Positions 1-9,297 of a stretch of DNA of 64,000 nucleotides are shown here, one piece after another. The notes beneath the pieces are model-generated. The model was given only the letters and a program-made list of their open reading frames with translations. It did no database searches and was not told where the DNA came from. Position numbers and translations under genes: made by a program. Numbering within the stretch: the stretch's first letter is position 1; each line of letters opens with the position of its first letter. The DNA is from Fibrobacter sp. UWB10 (lineage in GTDB: Bacteria > Fibrobacterota > Fibrobacteria > Fibrobacterales > Fibrobacteraceae): the NCBI RefSeq assembly GCF_900182935.1, contig NZ_FXUE01000004.1, positions 236,098 to 300,097 on the forward strand, in the 5' to 3' direction.

Positions 1-3000
1 AGGAATTTGACATAATCATATGCAGTTTCAAACTTCTGTATGTCGTTGCTTGAACTGTCAATCGTCAGGTTTATTCTGTCAGGATTGCTAGACAAGATTT
101 TTATTATTTTGTCTTTTACGCCTGGTCGAATTCCTGATTTTAAGGTCGTGTCTTGTAATTCCAAAACGTCATATTCTAGATTGTCGCCTTCTTCAACAAC
201 GTTATAGTAACTTTCGTCTGGTTTGTAGAACTTGTAATGATAGGAATCAGAAAGTTTTCGTTTCCATTTGGCAGGCTTATAATAGTACAGTTTTTTCTCA
301 TTTACATTGTATTCGTACTTTGCTTCTTCTGATGCAGAAGAAGCGTAAATAAATGTGTCTCGGGCGGCGAAACCATTGTATTCTTGGATGTCGGAAAAAT
401 AATCGTAAAGTTTACCACATTCAAGCCAGATTTCGGCGTTGTTTTTTATATTAAAACTGTTTAGGCTGATTGTCTGTTCGTAATTCGTTAATCGAATATA
501 TTTGCAAATTTCCGGTGAACCAGGATTTGTTATATGTATGCATGCGTAAAGGTCACGACCATTTTTATTGTTGAAATGTTTAATAACGAACGAGCTTATT
601 TTTCTCTTCCATTTTCTTTCATCTCGACTTCCGGTTGTTTTTTTATCATAAAATAATTTCCCTGATGCATATCCTTCTGTTTTTAAAGAAGAAGTTGTCT
701 CTATTCTATGTCCTTTTCCCAGAGTAGTTTCGCATTCAAAATTAGGGTCTTGAATCTGGCTTTCTGTCAGTGTTTCGTATTGATGATAACCGTAAGATGA
801 TGTTGGAACATCGTAAAGATATTGCAATACGTTTTTGTACCGATCGTCTTTTTTAGCCTTGCCCTTTGAAACAAAATAAAAACCTTTTGAGTAATTGGTG
901 TTATATGGCATGTATGTAATCAGCTTCTCACATCCAAAAAGCTTTTCATACATAGTGTCTGGCAGCCCCCAAACAACATCATAGTAGAGGGCGATATGTG
1001 ATGAATAAGCAGACTCTGTAATATAGCGTTCATCAACTTTATTCAGAGAACAACATGCTGTTGAATCTAGGTCTTTGACTTTTTCAAACCAAGTACTATT
1101 TTCGAAATTTGTATAAATATGTCCGTTTTCGAGTCTTCCCCAAGTATATTTGTCGCTATAATCTAAATAGCTGCAAAAGTGATTGTTGTACTGATTTATG
1201 CCGGCGTTCAATCCATCTTTGGGGAGAATGCCGTAAAAATGTTTCCAATCTTTGCATGAGCCTTTGCAGACTTTTAAGTAATTTCCGAGGACATTTCCTA
1301 CAATAAAATCAGAAATCTTGCTCAGCAAAGCTTCTTTGGTCGTTGCAAGTTGCTCCACTGTAGGAAGGTTATAGAAGGTATGCCATTCATCATTAAAAAT
1401 CTGATGCGCGGCAATGTTTTCCATCATTGTGGTCAAATTCAAATTTTTGAATTTCTGCGCTAAACGATCTGTTACACGCTGGAATGTTGCTGAAGCGAAG
1501 GCGGCAGGAATTCCCTTGTCATTCAAAATGTCATTTAGCGATTTTCCGTTGCTGCCAGATTTCGTATTTTGCATGGTGGACAAACGTTGCATGAATCCGG
1601 CGATAAAGGCGTTTTCGTTTTGATTCATCCATTCGTAATTCATGCCCTTGACGGATTTGTTGACGCCAATACTCAGAATTCTCTGATATAGTGTTCTGTT
1701 AAGGGTTTGTATTGCTTCTACTTGTTTCCAAGCTCTGTTTACAAACTCTTCCTGATGCTTCTGAATGGTCTTTTTACCAAGGCCTGCAACGGCCCTATAA
1801 TGGAGATCTAAGTTGACTTGACGTACCCATTCAGGAGAATCCTTGTGACCGAGCGATGTGGCCATGCTGTGCTTTCCTCCGTATATAGGAGGAACTACCC
1901 ACGGATCATCATTTTCTTGCTCATTTTCGTTCTTGCTTTCGCTAATATCTTGTTTGTTCTCTGCAAAAACGGGGCTTCGACTAAGTAAACGGAACAATCT
2001 ACCATAAAGTTCATTTTCATCCTGCCGTTTGGGATCCGGAAAAGAATCTGGATTTTTCAGCTTTGGATCATTGGTGGGAACCTTTGTTGCCGCAGGCATT
2101 AAAATGGTTTTGGTTGCAGATTGATTTTCTAGTCCCTTACCTAAAGAGGTTACATCAACATCAATGCCTGTCTTGCTTGCTTCATAAACATCTAGGTTTT
2201 CAACCAAGGTGTCGAAACTATATGTGCCTGTTTTAAAATTCCATGTATAATATACAGGGAATGTTAAGGGGGAGGGGTGTTTGTCGCCCTCGGTTTGTTC
2301 GTCAAAGGTGTTTTCCCAAGAAGGGGCCTGGGCAATAACATCTTTGAGTTTTTCTGAAGAAAAGCCTATACCACGACGTCTACCAACTTCAAAAACGGGA
2401 ATGACCACAGCTGTGTAATTTGTATTGCCGTCCAAAGGAACGCCTTCTCGGCGCGTCCCCAAGAGCCTACAGAAGCGGGCGTTCTTACCGGAATCCGTTT
2501 GTGCATGGGCTGCTTTCCATATATCTTCTTTTTGAGGGAAAATAGCAGGGTATTCATCTTTGGTTATTTTGAACGTGACAATTTTGTTGCCATTTCCACT
2601 ATTCTGTATTTCACACTTGGACGAATCACACACCACAAGAGCTATCCATGGACGAAGTTTGTCGCCTTTGGGTGCTGCAGGAGTGTATCGCCAGGCAAAA
2701 TCAGGGTCCCAAAATTCTATGTAAGGAAGATAATCACTAGAAAAACCTTCCGTACCGGCTGCTGGGGAAACGTTCATAATGGCGTTTGAATTTATGGATA
2801 GAATGTCTCCGGGGCCTGCAATTGCAATCTGTTTGGATTCAGGGGTGATTGCAGTAAGGGATGCTACGCCTTCTTTATCTTCGGGCAAAAATTCTTGTTC
2901 AGACATTCCACTTGCGATTTTTGCCGTGACGTCTATAATCGCTCGTTGGCGATATAAGGAATCACTATTGCTATCATTGCCAAGTTCATCTGATTGAGTT

Positions 3001-3095
3001 ATCCTTGTGGAGATGCCCTTTCTTACGAAGGGTGTAAAGAATCCATTCGTGTTAATAACTTCTTTCATGTCGTTACTATTGTTTGTTTGGCCCAT
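1..3095 (-). CDS. Large conserved protein of unknown function, partner of DUF6603 protein (C-terminus outside window)
   Basis: The frame is open from an ATG at 3095 to the left edge, so at least 1031 residues are present and the C-terminus is missing. It starts 19 bases after the stop of the DUF6603 gene and is probably co-transcribed with it. There is no signal peptide. Recognisable conserved stretches in the first ~450 residues are FWDPDFAWRYTPA, KLRPWIALVV, an NTNYTAVVIPVFEVGRR segment, FPVYYTWNFKTG, and later PPIYGGKHS and QVNLDLHYRAVAGLG. From memory, this order of motifs is typical of very large uncharacterised bacterial proteins; I know of no assigned biochemical activity. The rest is mixed alpha/beta with many Tyr, Lys and Cys residues and no enzyme motif that I recognise. 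Base composition is AT-rich compared with the etf operon to the right. Confidence 0.75.
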   Translation of the reverse strand, partial: MGQTNNSNDMKEVINTNGFFTPFVRKGISTRITQSDELGNDSNSDSLYRQRAIIDVTAKIASGMSEQEFLPEDKEGVASLTAITPESKQIAIAGPGDILSINSNAIMNVSPAAGTEGFSSDYLPYIEFWDPDFAWRYTPAAPKGDKLRPWIALVVCDSSKCEIQNSGNGNKIVTFKITKDEYPAIFPQKEDIWKAAHAQTDSGKNARFCRLLGTRREGVPLDGNTNYTAVVIPVFEVGRRRGIGFSSEKLKDVIAQAPSWENTFDEQTEGDKHPSPLTFPVYYTWNFKTGTYSFDTLVENLDVYEASKTGIDVDVTSLGKGLENQSATKTILMPAATKVPTNDPKLKNPDSFPDPKRQDENELYGRLFRLLSRSPVFAENKQDISESKNENEQENDDPWVVPPIYGGKHSMATSLGHKDSPEWVRQVNLDLHYRAVAGLGKKTIQKHQEEFVNRAWKQVEAIQTLNRTLYQRILSIGVNKSVKGMNYEWMNQNENAFIAGFMQRLSTMQNTKSGSNGKSLNDILNDKGIPAAFASATFQRVTDRLAQKFKNLNLTTMMENIAAHQIFNDEWHTFYNLPTVEQLATTKEALLSKISDFIVGNVLGNYLKVCKGSCKDWKHFYGILPKDGLNAGINQYNNHFCSYLDYSDKYTWGRLENGHIYTNFENSTWFEKVKDLDSTACCSLNKVDERYITESAYSSHIALYYDVVWGLPDTMYEKLFGCEKLITYMPYNTNYSKGFYFVSKGKAKKDDRYKNVLQYLYDVPTSSYGYHQYETLTESQIQDPNFECETTLGKGHRIETTSSLKTEGYASGKLFYDKKTTGSRDERKWKRKISSFVIKHFNNKNGRDLYACIHITNPGSPEICKYIRLTNYEQTISLNSFNIKNNAEIWLECGKLYDYFSDIQEYNGFAARDTFIYASSASEEAKYEYNVNEKKLYYYKPAKWKRKLSDSYHYKFYKPDESYYNVVEEGDNLEYDVLELQDTTLKSGIRPGVKDKIIKILSSNPDRINLTIDSSSNDIQKFETAYDYVKF

Positions 3096-3114
3096 AATTC
3101 ACTAGTGGTAAAGA

Positions 3115-6100
3115 TTAAACATTCTTAATTTTGTCAGAGAGCTGAGATTTGTAAGTGTCTGCAAGAGCCTGATCAGTCTGCTTGACATATCTGTCAAATC
3201 CGGCGGCAGTCCTTCGCAGAGCGGCTCTCATTGTGTTTGCAGAAGACTTTTGGGTGCTCTGGAGTGTGCTTGCGGAAGACGATTTATTTGAATCGCTAGA
3301 GCAATAGGTTTCCCAAAAATCTTTGTTGCATTTTCCAAAGTTGTCTTCGCATATTTCATAGTTTTCTTCAAAAGAAATATCATCGAAACCTGAAATATCT
3401 TTGCCTACGGTTGCTTTGATTCGGAAGCCGGAGTGCATGTCTTCGTAAGACGGATAAGAAAGCTTTTCTTTTTCGCTCAGTCTCTTCACAAGGCTAGGCG
3501 CAAAGGAATTCATTTCTGCGTCGTATTCAACAGTGCGTCCGCCAATTGTTATTTCCTTGATTGCAAGGAAATTGCAGTCGTTTACGGTTCCTTCGCCGTA
3601 GCATTCCATCTTTTTATAGAACGGAACAGCAGATTGCGTAAACATGATGCTTTCTGAAGGCTGCATCACAAAGTCGTTACGGTCGAATTCCACCATGGAG
3701 ACCATGTTGTCGACAAGATCCGTGGAAATAAACTTCCAGTTGTTCCTGTCATTAAAGGCGTCGGTGTAAAGCGGCAGTACGTCAATACGGCTACGGTTGT
3801 CGTCGACCTGCTTTTTGCCCCAAGTAAGACTGAAGGATACCTTAATCTTAATGAACAGCACCCAGAAACTAGCTGTACCCTTGGCATGCCACTGAGCAGG
3901 GCCACCAAGTTCAAAGTCAAGGCTAATGGAGCAAATGGTGCAACTGCCCACCTTGACTGCAAGTCCTGCGGACATGTCTACAACAAACATAAAGGGGTGG
4001 AACTGGAATAGAGCATTGAATCCCGCATATCCAGTGATTCCAAACTTGTCCCAACCAATTTTCATCTGGAAATCGGTACCGAACTGGACTGTATTCGAAG
4101 TTATCGCGAAGTAAGCTTCCAACGACATTTTCAAAATGTCATAATCCAGTTTCATTCCCATGCGCTTCATGTCTGGAAGGTTGAAGCCGCTTTCAGGTTT
4201 GTACTGCGGATGGAAACCGCCTGCCGATAATATAAATCCTTTCGTGCTGCCGGCCCAGTAAATGCGCAAGGCCACATCGCCATAAAGGTCAATACCTACA
4301 ATATGGGAATCGTACAGGTGGGCGTCAAAGAAGATTCCCTTATCGGCCTGATAGCCGCCCATAAAGCTTGCGTTAATGGCGATTAGCTTTTTAGCGCTTT
4401 CATTTTCAATTTTTACTGCGATGTTACCGGCAATAATAATGGCTACTGGGCTCGGAGCCTGTATAAATAAGCCGAGGTCCGCTTTAAGGATTTCTCCCCA
4501 GGTGATTTGCCCGAGGAGACCAAAATACATTTGCCCTTCATGAATGGGGTAGTAATTATCGATATTTGCAAGGATTTTTTCGATATCCTTGTCAATATCC
4601 TTTGTCAGCAAAACAGAAGTGAGAGTTCCGTCGTATACGGCATCGCGTAGCTTATCAATGTTTAGTGCGCGGTTTACGCCAAGGGAGCCGCCAATAGCGG
4701 TCAACGAGAATCCCATGCCCAACTGAATGCCCGGGGTAAAGAATACGCTCAGGGCTCCGCTAAAGGAGTACGGCGTATTGTTCTTGCCCGTGGTGAACAG
4801 GATTCTTCCACTGGCACCACACTTGTCAAGAATGGTCAGTTCCACTTGTCCAAAGAAGCGGCCCTTTTCTTCGTTCCAGTCCACAAAGCCTGAACCCTTG
4901 ACAGCCTCTACGTCGATAGAAATGCCAAGGCCGCTGGGGAACTTGAACTTCGGAGATATTTTGAAAGAACCCGGCTTAAAATTGGAGTCTAAGACGTTGC
5001 ATTTAATACCGAGCCCCATTTCGGGGAAGGTGATAACGATACCTTCCAAGTCCACAACAAAGGTTGTCAACAGGTTGGCTAGGAGATTTCCCTTTTCGCC
5101 GCCGATTTCCAAATTGATGTTGTTGAACTTGATAAATTTCAAGTCAATATCACTGTTGATGGGAATATTGACATAGAGTCCGCCATCTATATTGAATCCG
5201 TCACTTAGGGAATAGCCTACATCAAGTTTGCTTAGCTTAATGGCTATATCGTCCTTCAAAATTTTCTTGAAAAAGTCATTTTGATTACGGAGTTTTAAAG
5301 TAAGGACTAGGGTATCTAATGTGCCGTTTACACCGAAGTCAAAACCCTTGTTGTCAGAACCTTTCTTGTTGTAGGAAAGGGATGTTGACAAGGAGTAATT
5401 TTTTATAGACAGCGAAGCAATGTTTGTGTCGAAGAAACTTAAATCGCCAGCCCCTTCTTTTCTGCTGAATCTTAAAGAGGCGTTTGCACTAACGGAATCT
5501 TTATCGCCACTTGCATTAAATAGGTTGCTTCCGATAGGCTTGCTTACATCAACAAAAATATTCGTTGTCTCTTCTGAATTTTGCTTGTTGGTATCAATGT
5601 TGTTGTTTAAACCAAAATCATCTTTAAATTCTAGTTTATGATTTTTGCCGATGTTGATAGTGAGACCAGATGAGTGGTCTAGAATAGGGACTATGTAAAG
5701 ACCTTCGTGTTTCTCGCCATCAACAGTTTTCTCACCTGCAAACAGTACGAGTTGTATGCAAACATTGGCTTCTCCGTTGGCGCTTCCGCTGTTGTCTGTA
5801 ATTTTTTTAGTCCAGATGTCTACAATCAAGATGTTGTTTTCGGCATCAAACTTGTAATCGGGCAATTTGATGTTCTCTAAACAAACCGGAAGTTCTGGAA
5901 TCTTGCAGATCTCGAAAGCCTTCTCCCTGATTTGTTTTGGAATGGCTTTGATTACCTTTACAGCAAATAGGAAACCGCTCTTCCAGGTGTCTACTTTTGG
6001 GGCTTCATCGGCCAAATCCTTGACATCGCTGACGAGCTTCTCAACTACAGGAATTGTGTTGATGATTTCGTCAATGACGGAGTCAACATTATCTAACAAG

Positions 6101-8976
6101 TTCTTGAGTTCGGAATTTTTAAGAATATCATTTAAAGTTTTTTTGACGGCTTTAAGAACTTCACTAAGAACTTCGTTGAACCAAGCCTTGATAGCTTTTC
6201 GGATTTGAGAGAGTATAGGCTTGATGATGATTTCGTAGAACTTGTCTTTAACCTTTTCAAGCCATGTATTTAAGATATTGCAAGCAAGTTGCGGGATTCC
6301 TTTTGAATATTTGACAATTTCGCTAACATTTTGTTCGGTGTCAGCTTTTAGCTGTTCAGCATCCTTACATATGGCTTCAGTTAATTCTTTTATGGCGCTA
6401 TTTAAGGCTGTGCCAAAATTTTCAAATTCTTTGTCCAAATCAGTTGGAAGTCGATCTTCAACGGCGTCTGCAACGATGTCGTAATACTTGGAAAAATCAA
6501 TTCCATCGAATGGATTGTTGGGGGAATTCCCTTTTAACAATTTATTGACGCAATCTTCAACAGCTTCTTCAACTTCTTTTTTATTCTTCGGGATTCCTGC
6601 CGTCTGTATTTCAAATTCAGTCTTCAGTTTTATTACGGTGTCATTAAAACTGTTTTCCCATTTGTCCTTGTCAAGGAAATCTTCGATTTTTGATATAATA
6701 TTTTTTGAATTTTCACGGAGGTTGTCTACAGCTTTCTTGGCAGAGTCGTTACAATGAGTGAGTGTTATATCCTTGTTTAGCTTTACCCCGTTAAAGGATG
6801 CTGAGATTTCCTCGCATGCGGCCTCACCTAAGGTCTCAATAAAGATTTTGTAGAAACTGCTATCGGTATCAATTGTTCCAATATTTATTGCTGCTGTATT
6901 TTTAAGGTCGTTTAACTTGTCGCTTACTTGATCCTTGAGATTCCCTAAATCTTTACTTACTTGTTTCTTTAGGTCGTCAATGAGGCCTTCGCCTTTCTCA
7001 CGGAAACTTTCAAATTCGGCGGTCAATTGACTCTTTGTTTCAAGAGCGATATCTTCCAAGGCAATCAAAGCGGTATAAATATATGCCTTGAATTCCTTCA
7101 AATTTTCAATAAACTCGTTCGCTTCAGAAGCGGTGTTCTTCTTGATTTCTGCTTCAACGCGAGCGACCAATTCCCATAAGAAGTCTTTGATAGAACTGAT
7201 CTTGGGAATATTACAGTCAAAGGCATTTAACAAATTGGAAACTTTGACGATTAGCTTTTCGATATCGTCGCAGTTTTTTAAAGGGAATTTTTCTTCTAGA
7301 TAACTCTTGGGGCTTGTAAATATTTGCTTCAGCGCTTTCCAGTCAAAAGAGGGAATCTCTATGGACTTGATTGGATCTAAAATGCCGCCATCGTTGTCAT
7401 CTACTTTATTAGGAATGTAGGTCGCGAGTTTGACCTTTTCTTCGCCGATTATTCCGACGAATTCTAATACGGCATAAACCTTATGGAACGTTCTTGCGAG
7501 AGAATCGTATTGGGGGAATTCTTCCTTAATGAGCTCTTTTATTTTCGCTTCGGCAACCTTAATGGCCGCCTGAATTCGACGAGAGATTTCTTCCTTAATG
7601 CGATTTTCAATTTCTTTCTTGATTCGATCGCGAGCTTCATTTATTCTGTTTTGAATGTTATCTAATTCAGAAGAAACGTATTTCTCGGCGTTGTCCTTGA
7701 GTTGAGAACCGGCGTCTTCTAACTTGTTAACGATATTTGATGCGGTATCTTTAACGATGCCTTCCGCGTTTGAACCAGACTCTTTAAGAGTGCTGCCGAT
7801 TTTACCGGCCGTGTCTGGAAGGTCCTCGATTGCTCCTGTAGGCGATTTTTCTGCAGTTTCTGCAAGCTCTTTTATTTCGGATTCTATTGCATCTTGCGCT
7901 TCGCTTATTTCTTTTTCGGCAGCCTCTAGAGCGGCAGTTAATTCTTTTTCTAGCTGAGATTTGAGATCATTAATCTCTTTTCTAAGATCGAGGATTTCAT
8001 CCAAAAATTCCAACATTTTTTGGAAATTATCGTCTTTGCTAATCTTGGCAAAGAAATCCACAATGTTTTTAATTGGCCCTTCAAGACTGTTTTGGGCATC
8101 TTTGAGGTCCTTACCTAATTTGTCTCTATAATTTTTGAGCTCATCCCAAATAATATTGAGGTCGTCTCTGAAAACGTCCTTGGCATTTTTCAAAATGAGA
8201 ATAAGGATGTAATCTAGGATTCGCTTTCCGAATTCTTCCGTAAAATACGTAGAGCTTATAAAATCGCCAAAATCCTCGCATTCATCCTTAATTTTTCCCC
8301 ATTCAATATCCGAGAATTTCTTGATAAGGTCAAGAATCTCCTGAATGAGGCTGAGAATGGGCATGATCTTGCCGTAATCGCTGCCTTCTGCTGCCAAACC
8401 AATATTAAACTTCTCGGTTCCGATTAACAAGGTATCGCTATCGCCGATTTTTTTAGCTTCATCACATAGGTTGTCTAGGGAGCTGAAACTGTTTTTTACG
8501 TCAGACCAAGTGACAAGCGTGGTATTTTGGCCATCCTTCTTTTCGTTAGGATTAATTTTGATGCCAGATATAAGGTTTTCGATAACCTCCTGGGGGTCTT
8601 TATCTTGGTAATCCTTAAAAAGCTTTTTGAATGCTGTACCAAGTTTTTCGCCAGATACAACAAGTTGCTTTAATACTTCGTAGAGATCGTTGCATTCCGA
8701 CCCGGCAGCCGAAATATCGTAACCAAGTTTCTTGATGATTTTGTCAACAAAGAGCTTGAAGTCGTCGGCGCTTTTGTTCTTTACCTGGTCCAATTCTTTC
8801 TGGAAATCTTCCCTGGTGGCACCTTCTTTTACAAGTTCGTCAAGTAGATCCTGTAAAATGCAGTCTTTGACTCGCGAAAAAACGGTCGCAAGTTTTTCAA
8901 TAAAGTAGGTGACAGTGTCAGCGGGCTTTTTGTCCTTAGAGGCCCCATTGTTTGATGAATTCTTGTTGTCGCTCAT
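3115..8976 (-). CDS. DUF6603-domain giant protein (1953 aa), function unknown
   Basis: No signal peptide or membrane segment is visible. Roughly residues 1-1000 are almost entirely amphipathic, Lys/Glu/Asp-rich helix, with a coiled-coil or LEA-like stretch at about 330-480. From about 1040 to 1715 the protein becomes beta-rich, with alternating hydrophobic strands. The segment around 1415-1460 (GIQLGMGFSLTAIGG, then LGVNRALNID) and the one around 1550-1710 (GDVALRIYWAG, GGFHPQYKP, LTSNTVQFG, GPAQWHAKGTASF) match my memory of the DUF6603 family. A Ser-rich tail of about 240 residues follows. It is the first gene of a pair with the large protein at 1-3095. The helical rod plus beta region could suggest a filament, scaffold or lipid-binding groove, but that is speculation. 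Confidence 0.8.
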   Translation of the reverse strand: MSDNKNSSNNGASKDKKPADTVTYFIEKLATVFSRVKDCILQDLLDELVKEGATREDFQKELDQVKNKSADDFKLFVDKIIKKLGYDISAAGSECNDLYEVLKQLVVSGEKLGTAFKKLFKDYQDKDPQEVIENLISGIKINPNEKKDGQNTTLVTWSDVKNSFSSLDNLCDEAKKIGDSDTLLIGTEKFNIGLAAEGSDYGKIMPILSLIQEILDLIKKFSDIEWGKIKDECEDFGDFISSTYFTEEFGKRILDYILILILKNAKDVFRDDLNIIWDELKNYRDKLGKDLKDAQNSLEGPIKNIVDFFAKISKDDNFQKMLEFLDEILDLRKEINDLKSQLEKELTAALEAAEKEISEAQDAIESEIKELAETAEKSPTGAIEDLPDTAGKIGSTLKESGSNAEGIVKDTASNIVNKLEDAGSQLKDNAEKYVSSELDNIQNRINEARDRIKKEIENRIKEEISRRIQAAIKVAEAKIKELIKEEFPQYDSLARTFHKVYAVLEFVGIIGEEKVKLATYIPNKVDDNDGGILDPIKSIEIPSFDWKALKQIFTSPKSYLEEKFPLKNCDDIEKLIVKVSNLLNAFDCNIPKISSIKDFLWELVARVEAEIKKNTASEANEFIENLKEFKAYIYTALIALEDIALETKSQLTAEFESFREKGEGLIDDLKKQVSKDLGNLKDQVSDKLNDLKNTAAINIGTIDTDSSFYKIFIETLGEAACEEISASFNGVKLNKDITLTHCNDSAKKAVDNLRENSKNIISKIEDFLDKDKWENSFNDTVIKLKTEFEIQTAGIPKNKKEVEEAVEDCVNKLLKGNSPNNPFDGIDFSKYYDIVADAVEDRLPTDLDKEFENFGTALNSAIKELTEAICKDAEQLKADTEQNVSEIVKYSKGIPQLACNILNTWLEKVKDKFYEIIIKPILSQIRKAIKAWFNEVLSEVLKAVKKTLNDILKNSELKNLLDNVDSVIDEIINTIPVVEKLVSDVKDLADEAPKVDTWKSGFLFAVKVIKAIPKQIREKAFEICKIPELPVCLENIKLPDYKFDAENNILIVDIWTKKITDNSGSANGEANVCIQLVLFAGEKTVDGEKHEGLYIVPILDHSSGLTINIGKNHKLEFKDDFGLNNNIDTNKQNSEETTNIFVDVSKPIGSNLFNASGDKDSVSANASLRFSRKEGAGDLSFFDTNIASLSIKNYSLSTSLSYNKKGSDNKGFDFGVNGTLDTLVLTLKLRNQNDFFKKILKDDIAIKLSKLDVGYSLSDGFNIDGGLYVNIPINSDIDLKFIKFNNINLEIGGEKGNLLANLLTTFVVDLEGIVITFPEMGLGIKCNVLDSNFKPGSFKISPKFKFPSGLGISIDVEAVKGSGFVDWNEEKGRFFGQVELTILDKCGASGRILFTTGKNNTPYSFSGALSVFFTPGIQLGMGFSLTAIGGSLGVNRALNIDKLRDAVYDGTLTSVLLTKDIDKDIEKILANIDNYYPIHEGQMYFGLLGQITWGEILKADLGLFIQAPSPVAIIIAGNIAVKIENESAKKLIAINASFMGGYQADKGIFFDAHLYDSHIVGIDLYGDVALRIYWAGSTKGFILSAGGFHPQYKPESGFNLPDMKRMGMKLDYDILKMSLEAYFAITSNTVQFGTDFQMKIGWDKFGITGYAGFNALFQFHPFMFVVDMSAGLAVKVGSCTICSISLDFELGGPAQWHAKGTASFWVLFIKIKVSFSLTWGKKQVDDNRSRIDVLPLYTDAFNDRNNWKFISTDLVDNMVSMVEFDRNDFVMQPSESIMFTQSAVPFYKKMECYGEGTVNDCNFLAIKEITIGGRTVEYDAEMNSFAPSLVKRLSEKEKLSYPSYEDMHSGFRIKATVGKDISGFDDISFEENYEICEDNFGKCNKDFWETYCSSDSNKSSSASTLQSTQKSSANTMRAALRRTAAGFDRYVKQTDQALADTYKSQLSDKIKNV

Positions 8977-9074
8977 AGTAATACACGGTTATGCTTAATT
9001 TATCCAAATTTGCAATATAAAATAATGTTTTAGTAATAAATGAATATGGTTTGTAAAAATTTACTTTCGTAACT

Positions 9075-9195
9075 TTTGTATGTAACCGATGTTCTTTCTG
9101 AGCCTTTGTATGTAAGGCATTGTGGATAAATTTATATTTTAGCTTGTTTGTGTAAAAATATATTTACCGTCTTGTTTTGTATGTGTTTTGTATGA
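9075..9195. promoter_or_regulatory. Cluster of TTTGTATG direct repeats upstream of the DUF6603 gene
   Basis: The 320-base gap 8977-9297 holds no gene. It is AT-rich and carries TTTGTATGTAA at 9075-9085 and 9105-9115, exactly 30 bases apart. Related copies are TTTGTGTAA at 9147, TTTGTATGT at 9176 and TTTGTATGA at 9187. Seen on the minus strand, these are TTACATACAAA sites 100-220 bases upstream of the DUF6603 start. Regularly spaced direct repeats are compatible with a regulator-binding array. I could not assign a convincing -35/-10 pair here. Confidence 0.35.
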
Positions 9196-9236
9196 CAAAA
9201 TACTTGACTAATCACCGAAGATTTCCTTTTTAAACA

Positions 9237-9272
9237 ACAAAAAAGACCCCGATGCATTTGCATCGAGGTCTT
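9237..9272 (-). terminator. Rho-independent terminator of the etfBA-acd operon
   Basis: A 13-bp stem with one mismatch (9243-9255 with 9260-9272, loop ATTT) is followed on the minus strand by a T6 tract. It lies about 25 bases after the stop of the acyl-CoA dehydrogenase gene. Confidence 0.8.
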
Positions 9273-9297
9273 CAATTTTTTGTCGCGTTAGCGAGGC

